NCBI GenBank assembly: GCA_025201765.1
Contig: MU623344.1
Coordinates: 372,001-436,000 of the forward strand
DNA: 64,000 nt
DNA from: Daldinia sp. FL1419
Lineage: Eukaryota; Ascomycota; Sordariomycetes; Xylariales; Hypoxylaceae
Direction of reading: 5' to 3'
The translations under genes and the position numbers were made by a program. Position 1 is the stretch's first letter. Each line of letters starts with the position of its first letter. The notes under the pieces were generated by a model. That model was not told the DNA's origin. It ran no database searches and worked only from the letters and a program-made list of their open reading frames with translations. Positions 49,791 through 59,840 of the stretch are shown piece by piece.

Positions 49791-51879
49791 GGCAGCAATT
49801 CCTTATATGGGAACTCGTGAGGCTCGATATCACGAGTATACTGGGCAATCTGGCACATAGTCACAGCACCGATATCATACCCCCCCCATTCCCCCCTGCT
49901 TTGCCCCACATTCAACCCATCCCCCACCCAAGCCCCATTGCGAATGGCGTTAATCGAGTTATGAGGAGGAGCATTGAGTCAAGGTCAACCACGTGAGAAA
50001 GGAAGAGAGAGTGCAGGCCGCTTGGTAGCTTTAAAGCTCCAGCCTGAAAAGATGTGGTTAGATGAGACAAACGTGTTATATTTATACGAGGGTCGTTAAT
50101 GGTAGCTTGAAAGCTCCTACCCTCTAAAGGAGAAGGGATTCACGGTGTATCTTGATAATGATCACCAAAGAGCATTATCCGAGTTAGTACTTTGCTACAG
50201 GCCTTGTACACACTAGGGACGGATGTTGTTCTTGGCACTATTGCTCCCAAGTGGTAGAGCAGTGACCCCAACCTTCCCGAGCAGCTAGTTGACTAGATGC
50301 GCCGGCCTTACCAAGTGGTAACTAATCGTCGCCAGACGGTAGTCATTAGTTAGGAACTCGATGAGCTTCAGCAATACAGCATGACCCGCCGGGCTCCAGA
50401 ATAACCCCTGAAAATTGATAATTCTGCAAATGCAACCCGAGCTTGAAACAACTGCGTGATTAAAGCCTTACAAGTTCAGTAGCTGTTTGATCATTGTTTA
50501 CCATCTAAAATGCCAGGCGAATTACAGCCGCATACGTGTAGGAGTATGGGAATGTGTAGAAAGCCTGGATGCCCGACAAAGAGGGCCTCCCCCGCCTACA
50601 TGACTTGCTTATACCCAATGACTCCTAGTTTCATTTTATTGGCCCCATCTTCAAACATTTTGGAATGCCAGACCCAGGTGGTTCGATGGATACGGAGAGT
50701 TGAGATCTCTAGACCTAGCTACTGATTGAACGGTCTCGTTAGGGCTTGTCTAATAAATGCCTCATGCAAGATTTCCCGAAGATTGCTCGGATGCCGAGAG
50801 AAAATTTACTGGGTAATTGAATCCCCAGAAATTATGTACGTTCGATATTAAGCAAGTGATTGGCCGTGTGGTGATGGGGACTTCGGGTAGAACCATAATA
50901 GTCGAAGATTCACCCAAGTCGCTGCTTCGAGGTTTAATATTATAGCGGATTTGGTATGCGTGTCTGTGTTCCGCTGGGGGTATTGCGGGGTGCGGGTCTA
51001 GAATAGGGGGTGGTGAACGTAGTGAATAAGTTTGCGGCTCTATAGTAACACCCAATCCTATCCTTTCGACGTTATCTAGAAAGTACCTAATACCTCAGGG
51101 GCAACGTCAAGTTGGCTTACGTGCGAATAGGATTATCTGGCGCGTAGTTCGTGGAGGTTAGATACCTAACCATAGGCATATATCGTACTTCATTCGTCGT
51201 TACTATTACGTTGTGATGAAAGGAAAGGGGCTACGTGATGAGATCAAATATCTGGGTGGACGTTTACATGTATGAAATGGTTCAAATACGTCCCAAGGGG
51301 GCTTCACGATTAATGAATATTAGTCTCAACGATTTAGTTTGCGTGTTAAATTATAATGATACACTTCTCCATGATCTAGTCTAATCTTAAGTACAATCAC
51401 CTAAAGCTTGAACACAATCTTGGAGTTGAATTTTGCGATAGGGCCTCATGAGATATCCGGAGGCGTATGATGGATATATGAAACATCTTACGGTTATTCT
51501 GATACAATAATTCTAAAAATAACATTATGATATTTCAAACTCAAGAGCAGATGATAGTTTACGATCCAACAACATTCGAACCTAATCATCTTGGCCACCT
51601 CGTAGCCTAGTGTTAGCCGTAACAGCGGACGACTCAAGCATGTTAAGGTGGCGACTATGGCGCCGATTTTCTTCCTTACACCCCCAGCAAGCTGGAGCCA
51701 TGTAACGAAAAAAAAGTAGTGAAGTTCAGGGACCACGATTCGCACGAAGCTTTCTGTGTGTGGTTTGAACATAACCCCTCCCACGGTGATAAATCCATAT
51801 CCTGTGTGTGGAAGGGGTTATTTTTTTTCTTCTTCATAAAAAAGAGAAGAGAGAAAATTTTAAGATCCCGGAGTCCTGG

Positions 51880-52590
51880 TCCTGGTCCTGGTTTGCTGTG
51901 TTGTTGTGTTGTTGTGTTGTGTTGTCGTGTTGCTTGTCGTATCAATTTCCCATTCCCTATTTGATTTTCCCTTCTCTCCCACCCTCTTTCTTGGCCCTTT
52001 GTTCTTCTACCTTCTCTCCCACCCTCTTTCTGGCCCTTGTTTTCCCCGTTTCCCATCATTCGTAGTCCGAAAAGTTCGTAGCCAATCAAAATATCCGCCG
52101 ATAATCTGGAGTGCTGAAGTCTCGTCCGGATGTTGTCGAGGTGTCGTCGAGGTGTCGTTGCCGTGCAATTCCCCATTTCCTATTGAATTTCCCTTCTTTC
52201 CCACCCTCTTTCTGTTTTCCATCGTAAATTCCCATCATCCGTAGTCCATCAAAATATTCGTCGATAATTTCGAATGCTGAAGTACCATCGGGGTGTCGTC
52301 GGAATGTCGTCGAAGTCGTCGGGGTCGTCGAGTTGTCGTCGAGTTGTCGTCGTATCAATTCCCTATTCCCTGTTTGATTTTCCCTTCTCTCCCACCCTCT
52401 TTCTTGGCCCTTTTTTTCTTCTACCTTCTCTCCCACCCTCTTTCTGGCCCTTATTTGTCCACCCTCCCACCCTCCTTCTATTTCCATCGTAAAATCCCAT
52501 AGTCGTAATCCATAAAAATATTCGTCGGGATGTCGTCATGAGTATCGCCGTACTGGAATGCCGAAGTTTGTCGAAAGTGTTGTGCAAAAT
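51880..52590. repeat. Degenerate tandem repeat, about 180-260 bp units
   Basis: Each unit carries the same modules in order: GTAGTCCATCAAAATATTCG-like, a GAATGCTGAAGT-like segment, a GTCGTCG-rich array, and a long pyrimidine stretch with TTCCCTTCTCTCCCACCCTC. The first module recurs at about 52062, 52241 and 52504. Copies have diverged and the pyrimidine module is doubled in some. Confidence 0.8.
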
Positions 52591-52740
52591 AGCCCACCCT
52601 CCCGCCTCATGTCGTTTCTAAGCTAGTCGGCTCCGGATAAGTCCCCTATTTTCACATTATATTTTTCCTATTGTCTATGTTATAGTCGAAGTTTCCCGAG
52701 AATAATAATAAGACGTGATGGAAGTGGGGGTATAAATATA

Positions 52741-53022
52741 AATGAGGATTGAAGTAAGGATGGAAGTAGAGATGGAAGAAGGAATTAAGGTAAGGACGGA
52801 GGCGAGGACGGAGGCGAGGGCGGAGGTGGGGATGGAGGTAAGAATTGAAATAAAGATGGAAAGAGATATGGAAGAAGGAACCAAGGTAAGGGTGGAAGTG
52901 AGGATGGAGGCGAGGAGGAAAAAATTAAGGAAGAAAAAAGTGAGGAGGAAGAAAAAAGTGAGGAGGAAGAAAGTGAGGAAGAAGAAAGTGAGGAGGGAAA
53001 ATGTAAGGATGGAAATAAGAAC
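52741..53022 (+). repeat. Purine-rich tract with extreme strand asymmetry
   Basis: Nearly all bases on the plus strand are A or G, in GGATGGAAG and GGAGGAAG-type units interrupted only by single T bases. Translation gives low-complexity Lys/Arg/Glu repeats, and the other strand Leu/Phe/Ser repeats, so neither is treated as coding. Confidence 0.8.
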
Positions 53023-53293
53023 CCATGGAGATAATGTAAATAAAAAGGAGATGAGCAAAGAATTAAAATAATGCCGGTGGGTTGAGGGATAGATGTATCT
53101 GGTAACGAGGAGTAAAAGTAGAAGTAGGAGTGTTAGGTGGAAGGGAAAAGATGCGATAGTAAGGAGAGATGGAGATATGGAGAGATGGAGAGGTAGGAAG
53201 GTTGAAAAGAAAAAGAAGAAAGGGATAAATGATGGGTGGATTAGTATCTGGATACTTATCTATTGTATTGAGTTGTGTTGGCTAGTGGTGCTT

Positions 53294-53365
53294 ATGTTGT
53301 TGTGTTGTTGTTGTGTTATGATGTGTTGCTATGGTGTGTTGTGTTGTGTTGTGTTGTGATGTGTG
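53294..53365. repeat. TGTTG microsatellite array
   Basis: GTGTT/GTTGTT units. A matching array lies at 51891-51935, so the two frame the repeat block. A further GTAGAATCA unit occurs three times at 53433-53459. Confidence 0.8.
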
Positions 53366-54839
53366 AGTGGGTGAGTGTGGGATTGAAAAAGGTCGAGGGG
53401 AGAGGGATGTATTTATATAAAATATAGGAAATGTAGAATCAGTAGAATCAGTAGAATCAGAAAATAAAATCATAGGTACGCACCTAGGTAAAAGTTTAAA
53501 ATTATTTAGCTAGTACCTATTCTTTTTTTTTCCAACTGTACACTTGGCCAATCAGGCCAGTACCATTAGGGATAATTTGTAGAGTGATTCGATTTATTTC
53601 ACTGATCCTACCTATTAACATACATTTTTTCTGATCCTACTGCATGTCACTCTTGTACCAGTACAAACCCACCCCAAATAAGGCCACTAAAACGTTCACT
53701 ATTCAATGCATCGTTCCTCTTCAGGGACGTATTTCCCAAGTATTCCTACCTAACCTATCTAAATGCAAGTTTGCTGGCCCAGTGACCAATGATAAAAAAG
53801 ATAAATACCTCCTCAAGGTTCTCCAGGTACGAAGTATATTTAATAAATGCACTGTAGGAAGGAGCAAATAAATAAATAATCAATTTCTCCATTTTCTGCA
53901 AGAATAAAATAGAACCAGAACCTCGCCCAGTCACTACCCATTATTTTAATCACTACAGCGTGTACATGTACTGTACATTCAGAATTTAGGTAGGCTCGAG
54001 GATAACCAATGCGCGGATATATTTTTCATACAGGTTTCAATCACTATTGTATATACATACCTAGGTATCTCGGATCGGATAGGTACTGCTGTGATATCTT
54101 AGCTACTAAAGGAGGTACCCAGGTATTTTAGGAGATGAATTCTGATGCACTTTTGATTAGAGGCAAAAGAAAAAAAAAGAACTTGTCAAATCAAATCAGT
54201 GAAAAAACTCTGATTCAAACCTAGCAATAGCAAGCGCTCCTCGAAAAAAATAAAATCTCAAATTAGCATTTCTAAATTATTTTTCGTCGAGTTGTCTTTT
54301 TCTCAGGGGTTGATCTGACGTTGATTTGGAGGCGAATGCTGACTCATCAAGTCGATCGAGTCTATGCCCCTTTTTAGCTTTGGCCTCTTCCCTCATTGGC
54401 TCGGACGTTTACCGCTAAGCATTAAGTTATCACCAACACAAAATCACGAAGCCTCAAAGTTAAGATTAGGATCGTGCACGTGTGTAAAGGAGTTAAATAT
54501 AGGTTTAGTATTCATTTGCGTATTTTGGCCTTTTTATTGCAAAGTGCATCAATTATCTAGGTTAACTAGGTGTTTTCAAACATCATGTAGACACTAGGTT
54601 AGATTGATCATATCGTTTTACTAGAACAATCTTCGAGCACTGGAGAGTTACAATGGACAAATTACTAGCTAGAAGTCAAAGTTGTAGTTTTTCAACACCG
54701 CAGAATGTATCCTTTATTCTAGCCCGTCAACGACAATTATATGAGGGCACAGGAAATCTATCAATGCTAGCAGAAAAATAAAATAAAAAAGAATAACCAA
54801 CACATCAGCTTTGACATAACAAATCCTTTCCATTCTAGA

Positions 54840-54881
54840 TAAAGATTACTAGGTAAAGATTACTAGGTAAAGATTACAAGG
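54840..54881 (+). repeat. Three 14-bp direct repeats upstream of the Pro/Arg-rich gene
   Basis: The unit TAAAGATTACTAGG is present twice exactly and a third time with one change (TAAAGATTACAAGG), ending 49 bp before the start codon at 54931. It may be a promoter element or a recent slippage product in the leader. Confidence 0.75.
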
Positions 54882-54930
54882 TAAAAAAATTACCCCTTGA
54901 CCAAAAGAGGAGTGAGTAAAATAACACAAT

Positions 54931-56587
54931 ATGTCAACCCCTCCAGAAGAATCAGGAAGGGCGAGGAGATTACGAGAGATGCAAGAAAGACGAACGAGAC
55001 GAGAGTCGGAGGAAGGAAGGCGTACAACACCAGAATGGATCGGTGCAATAAGAAAACAGTGGGAAACGCAGGTACCAGTCCAAAGGACGCAAGCACCACA
55101 ACCACGTTATCTATGGCCACCAAGACCAACGCCGCCACTTCGACCGCAATCGGCGTTGGGGCCACAATCGACGGCAATAGGGAGACGAGCTTCCGCAGGC
55201 CGGCGAACCCGTGAACGGCGAGTAGTAGAGCCACGACCGTCGGCTCCACCCCGGCCACAACCAGAATGGGTAAGAAGATTAACAGACCGGCAGGAAGATA
55301 GACAAGGTGAACAATGGAACCTGGGCGGGCCTCCCGTACCTCCGCAGCCGGCACGACTACAACCACTAGGACCACTACCGCCGGAACAGCCCGAGCGGCC
55401 CCCACTCAGAGAAATCCGAAATCTGCCGGGACCAGGACAGAGACCGTTACCGGTAGTCCCGGAACAGGAGTCAGCGGGACATGGCCGGTGGGTACGACGC
55501 CCCGGAGGCAGTGGATGGAAGCTTCCGGAGCAGTTCGGAAGATTGCCAAAGATCCCTTCCACCCTGTCTGTGCCCGGATATCCTCCCCGCGTGGGACAAG
55601 AGGAAGATTTGGAGGGCGATGAGAATCACCCGCCGGGAGCCGTACGCACGGCGGGACCTAGACAATCGGCAGGACCTAGACGGTCGGCGGGACCTACAGA
55701 TTGGCTACGACGAACTCAACCGCCCCCGGCGATTGACTGTAAGTGACATATGACTCTTTTTTCCTTTTCTCTTTTTGCTTAATCCGCATCTTCGAGTCGA
55801 CTATGCTATATCGTCGATATAGGGGTTATTTTAAATTTCCAGGTAGCTAGAGAACGCATCAGGGGACATACTGCTAACTTCTACTTTAGTTTTCCACCGA
55901 TTCGTCAGAGGAGCCAGAGCGATACCGAATAGCTCGGTTCGAGGCCTCTGCGGATTTCAAGCCATAATCCACAGCATACGAGCACAGCTCCAAGAGGTGT
56001 TTGCGGCTCTCCAAGTCCCAGTCCCAGAAGTAGACGATTTGATAAACGTATACGAACAATACCGGGCGTCAGGCAGATATGAACAGACATTCAGAGAATT
56101 TCCCGGAGATCGAGCTCTGCCCGGTCCGTTTCAGCTGAACATCCTAGCGGATGTGTTGCTCCAATGGAGCCGTCTTTACCCGGCGCTGCCACCTCTAGCA
56201 CTTGGGGTTTTCCGTTGGCAAAGGGAACCATTTGCTGCGAATACAGTTGACCCCGGTTCTGTGATTGTTTGGATTTCTGACTCTGGAAATCACTGGGAAG
56301 GCGTTGGTCAGTTCCTAGGACACAGAGCTGCCATGTGGAATATGATTCACAACTTTAGACATTTAATATACGAGACCGAGGTAGCACCTGAGTGGTTTCT
56401 CGAGATGATCACACACCGGCACGAGCGCCAGATAGGCCACCAGTTACGGCAGCAGCGACGGGAAAGGGAGGAAGAAGACAGATATCGGTTACTACACTCT
56501 CCACGGAGACAGCACTTGGATCAATTGGTGAACCGCGCAGCGCTCCGGCGTCATGGGCCTGGAGACCGACAAGAACGTGGTCCGTAA
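54931..56587 (+). CDS. Unknown Pro/Arg-rich protein with Cys/His peptidase-like C-terminal domain
   Basis: Two exons, 54931-55738 and 55890-56587, give 501 residues. The 151-bp phase-1 intron has GTAAGT, CTGCTAAC and TTTAG. I do not recognise the family with confidence. Residues 1-265 are disordered: first charged (RARRLREMQERRTRR), then dense in Pro, Arg and Gln. Residues 270-435 look folded. RFVRGARAIPNSSVRGLCGF begins the domain, with C290 at the start of a predicted helix; a beta-strand-like VIVWISDSGNHWEGVG contains H404. A Cys on a helix N-terminus plus a strand NHW histidine about 110 residues later resembles papain/OTU-type cysteine peptidases. Residues 435-501 are an Arg/Glu-rich helix. 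No signal peptide or membrane helix is seen. The role is unknown; a deubiquitinase-like or effector-type function is only a suggestion. Confidence 0.8.
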
Positions 56588-56837
56588 AATTTGAACAGAA
56601 TCGTGAGGAACGGAATCTGATGATTCTGCCTTGGTAAGCCTATACTGTCGGGAATAAATCCGTATATATTCTATAGGATAGCCTTAGCGGCAGTGAATGA
56701 AATTAGTATAAACTCTTGCCTCTATTCTCCCCCCCTAAATGCTGCTCCAATCGTGACTTGTTCTCTACCCCTCTATAACATGCCCCCCATTCTAACAACC
56801 CCGTCTATGCTTTCTAAGAACCAGGCTCTCCCGTAAA

Positions 56838-57346
56838 TTATTTCTGGCAGTTACCAACAGTGTGCGTAACGCTCAAGCAAGTGGAGCAGTCGTATCCGTA
56901 GATCTTCAAGTCCTTGCAGTACGTGTCGTCAGGGCAAGACTCGCTGGGGCAGCTCTTCTCCTGGCGCGCGTCGAGGGGGCTGCGCTGGCGGGGCTTGGAG
57001 GTCTGCTCGACGGCCTTGGCTTTGGCGGCCTTGGCCTCGGCTAGGACGTCCGCGCTGGGGACACCGTTGGCGACGGCCCGGCTATCCAGGTTGGCGAAGT
57101 CCACCACGTTGAAGTCCTTGTCGAAGGAGCGCACGACGTTGTCAGAGCCGACGTGCGTGAAACCGGCGCCGGTGACGTCGCGCTTCAAGGTAGGGAGGAC
57201 ATCGCCGACAGAGCGAATCTTGAGTGGAATGTTAGTCTTCATATCCTATTTCTTTGGCGCGTGGTCTTTGTTCATACCTGGTTGTTCGAAGGGACGGCTG
57301 CAACGAGGCTGGCAGCCACGAGACCGAATGCAACGGAGAACTTCAT
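56838..57346 (-). CDS. Small secreted cysteine-rich protein
   Basis: Two exons on the minus strand, 57346-57278 and 57218-56838, give 149 residues. The 59-bp phase-0 intron has donor GTATGA, GACTAAC branch point and acceptor CTCAAG. A nearer AG would make a 32-nt intron and is unlikely. Residues 1-18 are a signal peptide (MKFSVAFGLVAASLVAAV). Residues 24-100 form an acidic/neutral pro-region-like stretch ending in an Ala/Lys-rich helix and an RQR site. The last 37 residues hold six cysteines (113, 118, 124, 134, 137, 147), enough for three disulphides. This layout suits a secreted, possibly processed small protein or effector candidate. No known family was recognised. Confidence 0.82.
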
Positions 57347-58949
57347 TGTGATGAATGGGGTTGATTTAGTGATTAAGTTGGAAGTATATTGAAGTCTTGA
57401 AGAGTTGATTGAGATTACAACAGAGATGTGATTGCTGATGACATCGAGACCAAGAAATCAGGATTCTTCGCCTTTGCTTTATAGCAACAACCCCTTAATT
57501 GATCGACAGTTTCTTTATCCATTTTACTCAACACCTACCAGCGCAATTTCACAACCATCGCGCTCAACGGAAGGTTTTGCTCTTGGCCTTGCGGGCCGCA
57601 CAGTAGGAACCACGGGCGTGGCGCCGTCCATCTGGGACAGCACCCTTTGCAAAGTCTCGTAGGGCTGGAGATACTTGGCGGTGTGGCGTGGCGGTAAGCT
57701 GATTACATGGTCTCGGCGTATTAGCTTATTGGTGAGAATAACGACCAGCTCGTAATAGAAGAGGCGATGGAAGCTCTGACCCAATCCCGCAGTATTCGAA
57801 ACCAATCAAAATCCATCCTTGGTTGGGATATGGCACGGCTGTTCGCACTAAGATCATCAATATTGATATTATCTATTCACAGGGTTATGCTACAAACACT
57901 CCTTTCTTAAAAATCGCCGATTATCATTGCTACGAGAATACGACCACCAATGGGAGATCGTGACGAAATTTAATTGGATTGAGAGACTTAGAGATTAGAA
58001 CGTAAATTTGACTAATATTATACTATCTGGTACGTTGAAAAGGCTATTCCAATTGTTTGAAGTCTATATGTGAAAAGGTGTAGTTGCTTGTACTTAACAC
58101 TGTAATACTTATATCCATGCCATCCGAAGATAGCCTACTAGAGCTATACAATACAAGCGAATAATGGGTTCTTGGAGAATCGTTACTCCCAATACAGAAT
58201 GTGCTGACCCTCTCCTTGAAGATCCAAGACTAATGGTAGTTAGAACAAATAAGAAAGTTAACTCCGTAGGGGCTCGGAGTGGTAATAAGGTGCTTATACT
58301 TTCAAGTTCAAGACGGCTTGAAACCATGCCTCACACAGTGTTAAACATGTTATCCGATTTGAAACAGAAGTTTTGTAATATGTTAGATGTGATAAAAGCA
58401 AAGGTTACTAGGTGTAACAAACTAGGTATAGAGATTTATTTGCTAGTTAGTTATAACTATAGAACATAAGTTGAAATAGATTGCGTGAAGTTAGGAATCC
58501 TCCTAAAGTAGCATGCATAAGGTTAAACAACTACACAAAGTACCTCGTGAGACATTGGTTATATTCTCATGTCATCCTCTAACGAGCTAATTTGATATTT
58601 TAATTATATCATTTTCCTAAGGCCTTCAGATAGATTGTCAGAACCGAATCCGATGTCATTCCCACGTGAACTAGAATGTATGCAATCAATATAAATGAAT
58701 CAATATAAACACTAAACAGGCATAAACAAAGCCTAATGTTACATGACATGTATCCAGGAATGGCATGGAGTTGAGACAACTAGATGCAAATAGAACAAAC
58801 TGATTGCGTAACATTGAACATATAATATATATAATTCAGTCATATCATACTCTAGCTTAGCTCCCCAACTCACAATAAATTATCACATAGAATAACAACC
58901 AGAGTAAGGGAGCCCTATCGAATCTATACACTTACTTTTCGGATTCATA
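57347..58949. other. Intergenic region, mostly AT-rich
   Basis: Divergent promoter space. 57840-58940 is AT-rich. A 101-codon open frame at 58164-58469 has no recognisable domain and is not called. Confidence 0.6.
57477..57483 (-). promoter_or_regulatory. TATA box of the secreted-protein gene
   Basis: TATAAAG on the minus strand, about 130 bp upstream of the start codon at 57346. Confidence 0.5.
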
Positions 58950-59840
58950 ATGCTACACCGAGAACAACACTATCCCGTAACCCCGCGCACTCCAGAAAAA
59001 TATAACAATATGTCTAGAGACGAATTACCTTCAGACACAAATCCAGTCGACCGATTCTATACCACGCCCACCGTCCCGCTGCCCGGCACACTTCGGAAGC
59101 TACCAAATGGCGAAAGGGGGGGTATACTCCCAAGCCCTGTAACACCTGCGGGACGCGCAATTACTCTCGCAGTGCCTGACCCACCTGTGAGAAAACCGGG
59201 GGACGGGTTGCTATTCGATGACGATACGTACGCGGCCAATCTCGAGCGAGTAAACAATACGCCGAGGCTAAAAACCTACAAAGCCGTCGTAACAGACAGG
59301 GTAAGAGCTGAAGAGTTCACCCCAGATACCATCGGAACCGGAAACCCCACGAAAAGAGTCTCCGCACACGGGACTATAGTCGAAGAATTCGGGCCGGAAA
59401 CTGACATCTACAACAACGGACCCGGCGGCCCGTCAAGGCGCCGAGCACTCAGCCCCCGAGCTCTGGTACGATCCAACATCCTAGACAAAGTCCGTACAGC
59501 CCCCCAAACCCCAACCCCAACCCATAACATACCTACTAACAGAAAAAGACCTCCCGAAGAACCCCTCACACCTTCACGCACCCACAAGATACACTGCGCG
59601 CGCGCGTCCGCAAGTCCACGCCCGCGGCGCGTATCTTTCGCGTCCCCCCTTGTAACTGCCGTGCATCTCATATCGCCGCGGTCAAGCGGTACGCGTATGC
59701 CAACCGGCAAAGCCTCCGAAACTAGCAAGAACCCGCTACTCGACCCATCGCCCGACCTATCCACGAAAGAGGGGAGATTTGCTGCGTTTCTGCAGCGGGA
59801 GAGAGCCTATATGAGGAGATATATGGGCCTGGATCCCTAG
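58950..59840 (+). CDS. Unknown SP/TP-rich protein with RVSF motif
   Basis: A single open frame of 296 residues, probably disordered. I do not recognise the family. It is dense in Ser-Pro and Thr-Pro pairs (TPRTP, SPVTP, TPTPT, LSPRA, LTPSR, SPRSS), which are potential sites for proline-directed kinases such as CDK or MAPK. Residues 226-231 (RRVSFA) match the RVxF docking motif of protein phosphatase 1, preceded by basic residues and followed by SPLVTAVHLISP. The C-terminus ends in a short helix (KEGRFAAFLQRERAYMRRYM). No signal peptide or membrane segment is present. The ATG at 58950 is the first in frame; a second Met at residue 21 is possible. Codon use and composition look genuine, but no intron or homologue supports it, so it is less certain than its neighbours. 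Confidence 0.65.
   Translation: MLHREQHYPVTPRTPEKYNNMSRDELPSDTNPVDRFYTTPTVPLPGTLRKLPNGERGGILPSPVTPAGRAITLAVPDPPVRKPGDGLLFDDDTYAANLERVNNTPRLKTYKAVVTDRVRAEEFTPDTIGTGNPTKRVSAHGTIVEEFGPETDIYNNGPGGPSRRRALSPRALVRSNILDKVRTAPQTPTPTHNIPTNRKRPPEEPLTPSRTHKIHCARASASPRPRRVSFASPLVTAVHLISPRSSGTRMPTGKASETSKNPLLDPSPDLSTKEGRFAAFLQRERAYMRRYMGLDP

Larger units (their letters stand above)
49791..54930. other. Intergenic region (5.1 kb) with a low-complexity repeat block
   Basis: 49791-51870 and 53470-54930 are AT-leaning single-copy-looking DNA without supported genes. 51880-53470 is a block of degenerate tandem repeats, purine-rich tract and TGTTG arrays. The long open frames on both strands of that block come from its composition and are not genes. 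Confidence 0.65.

Noticed and set aside
51676..53071. Several open frames of 70-166 codons on both strands in the repeat block
   Set aside because: They overlap each other in opposite strands, translate to low-complexity Phe/Leu/Ser or Lys/Arg/Glu repeats and exist because the repeats lack stop codons.
55107..55562. Antisense open frame of 151 codons opposite the Pro/Arg-rich exon
   Set aside because: It is a compositional shadow of the GC-rich Pro/Arg coding strand; the sense frame splices cleanly to a folded domain.
57246..57277. 32-nt intron in the small secreted-protein gene
   Set aside because: Too short for fungal splicing. The downstream AG at 57219 gives 59 nt with a perfect CTAAC branch point and keeps the frame.
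58164..58469. Open frame of 101 codons in AT-rich DNA
   Set aside because: No domain, signal peptide or intron evidence, and the composition matches the surrounding non-coding DNA.
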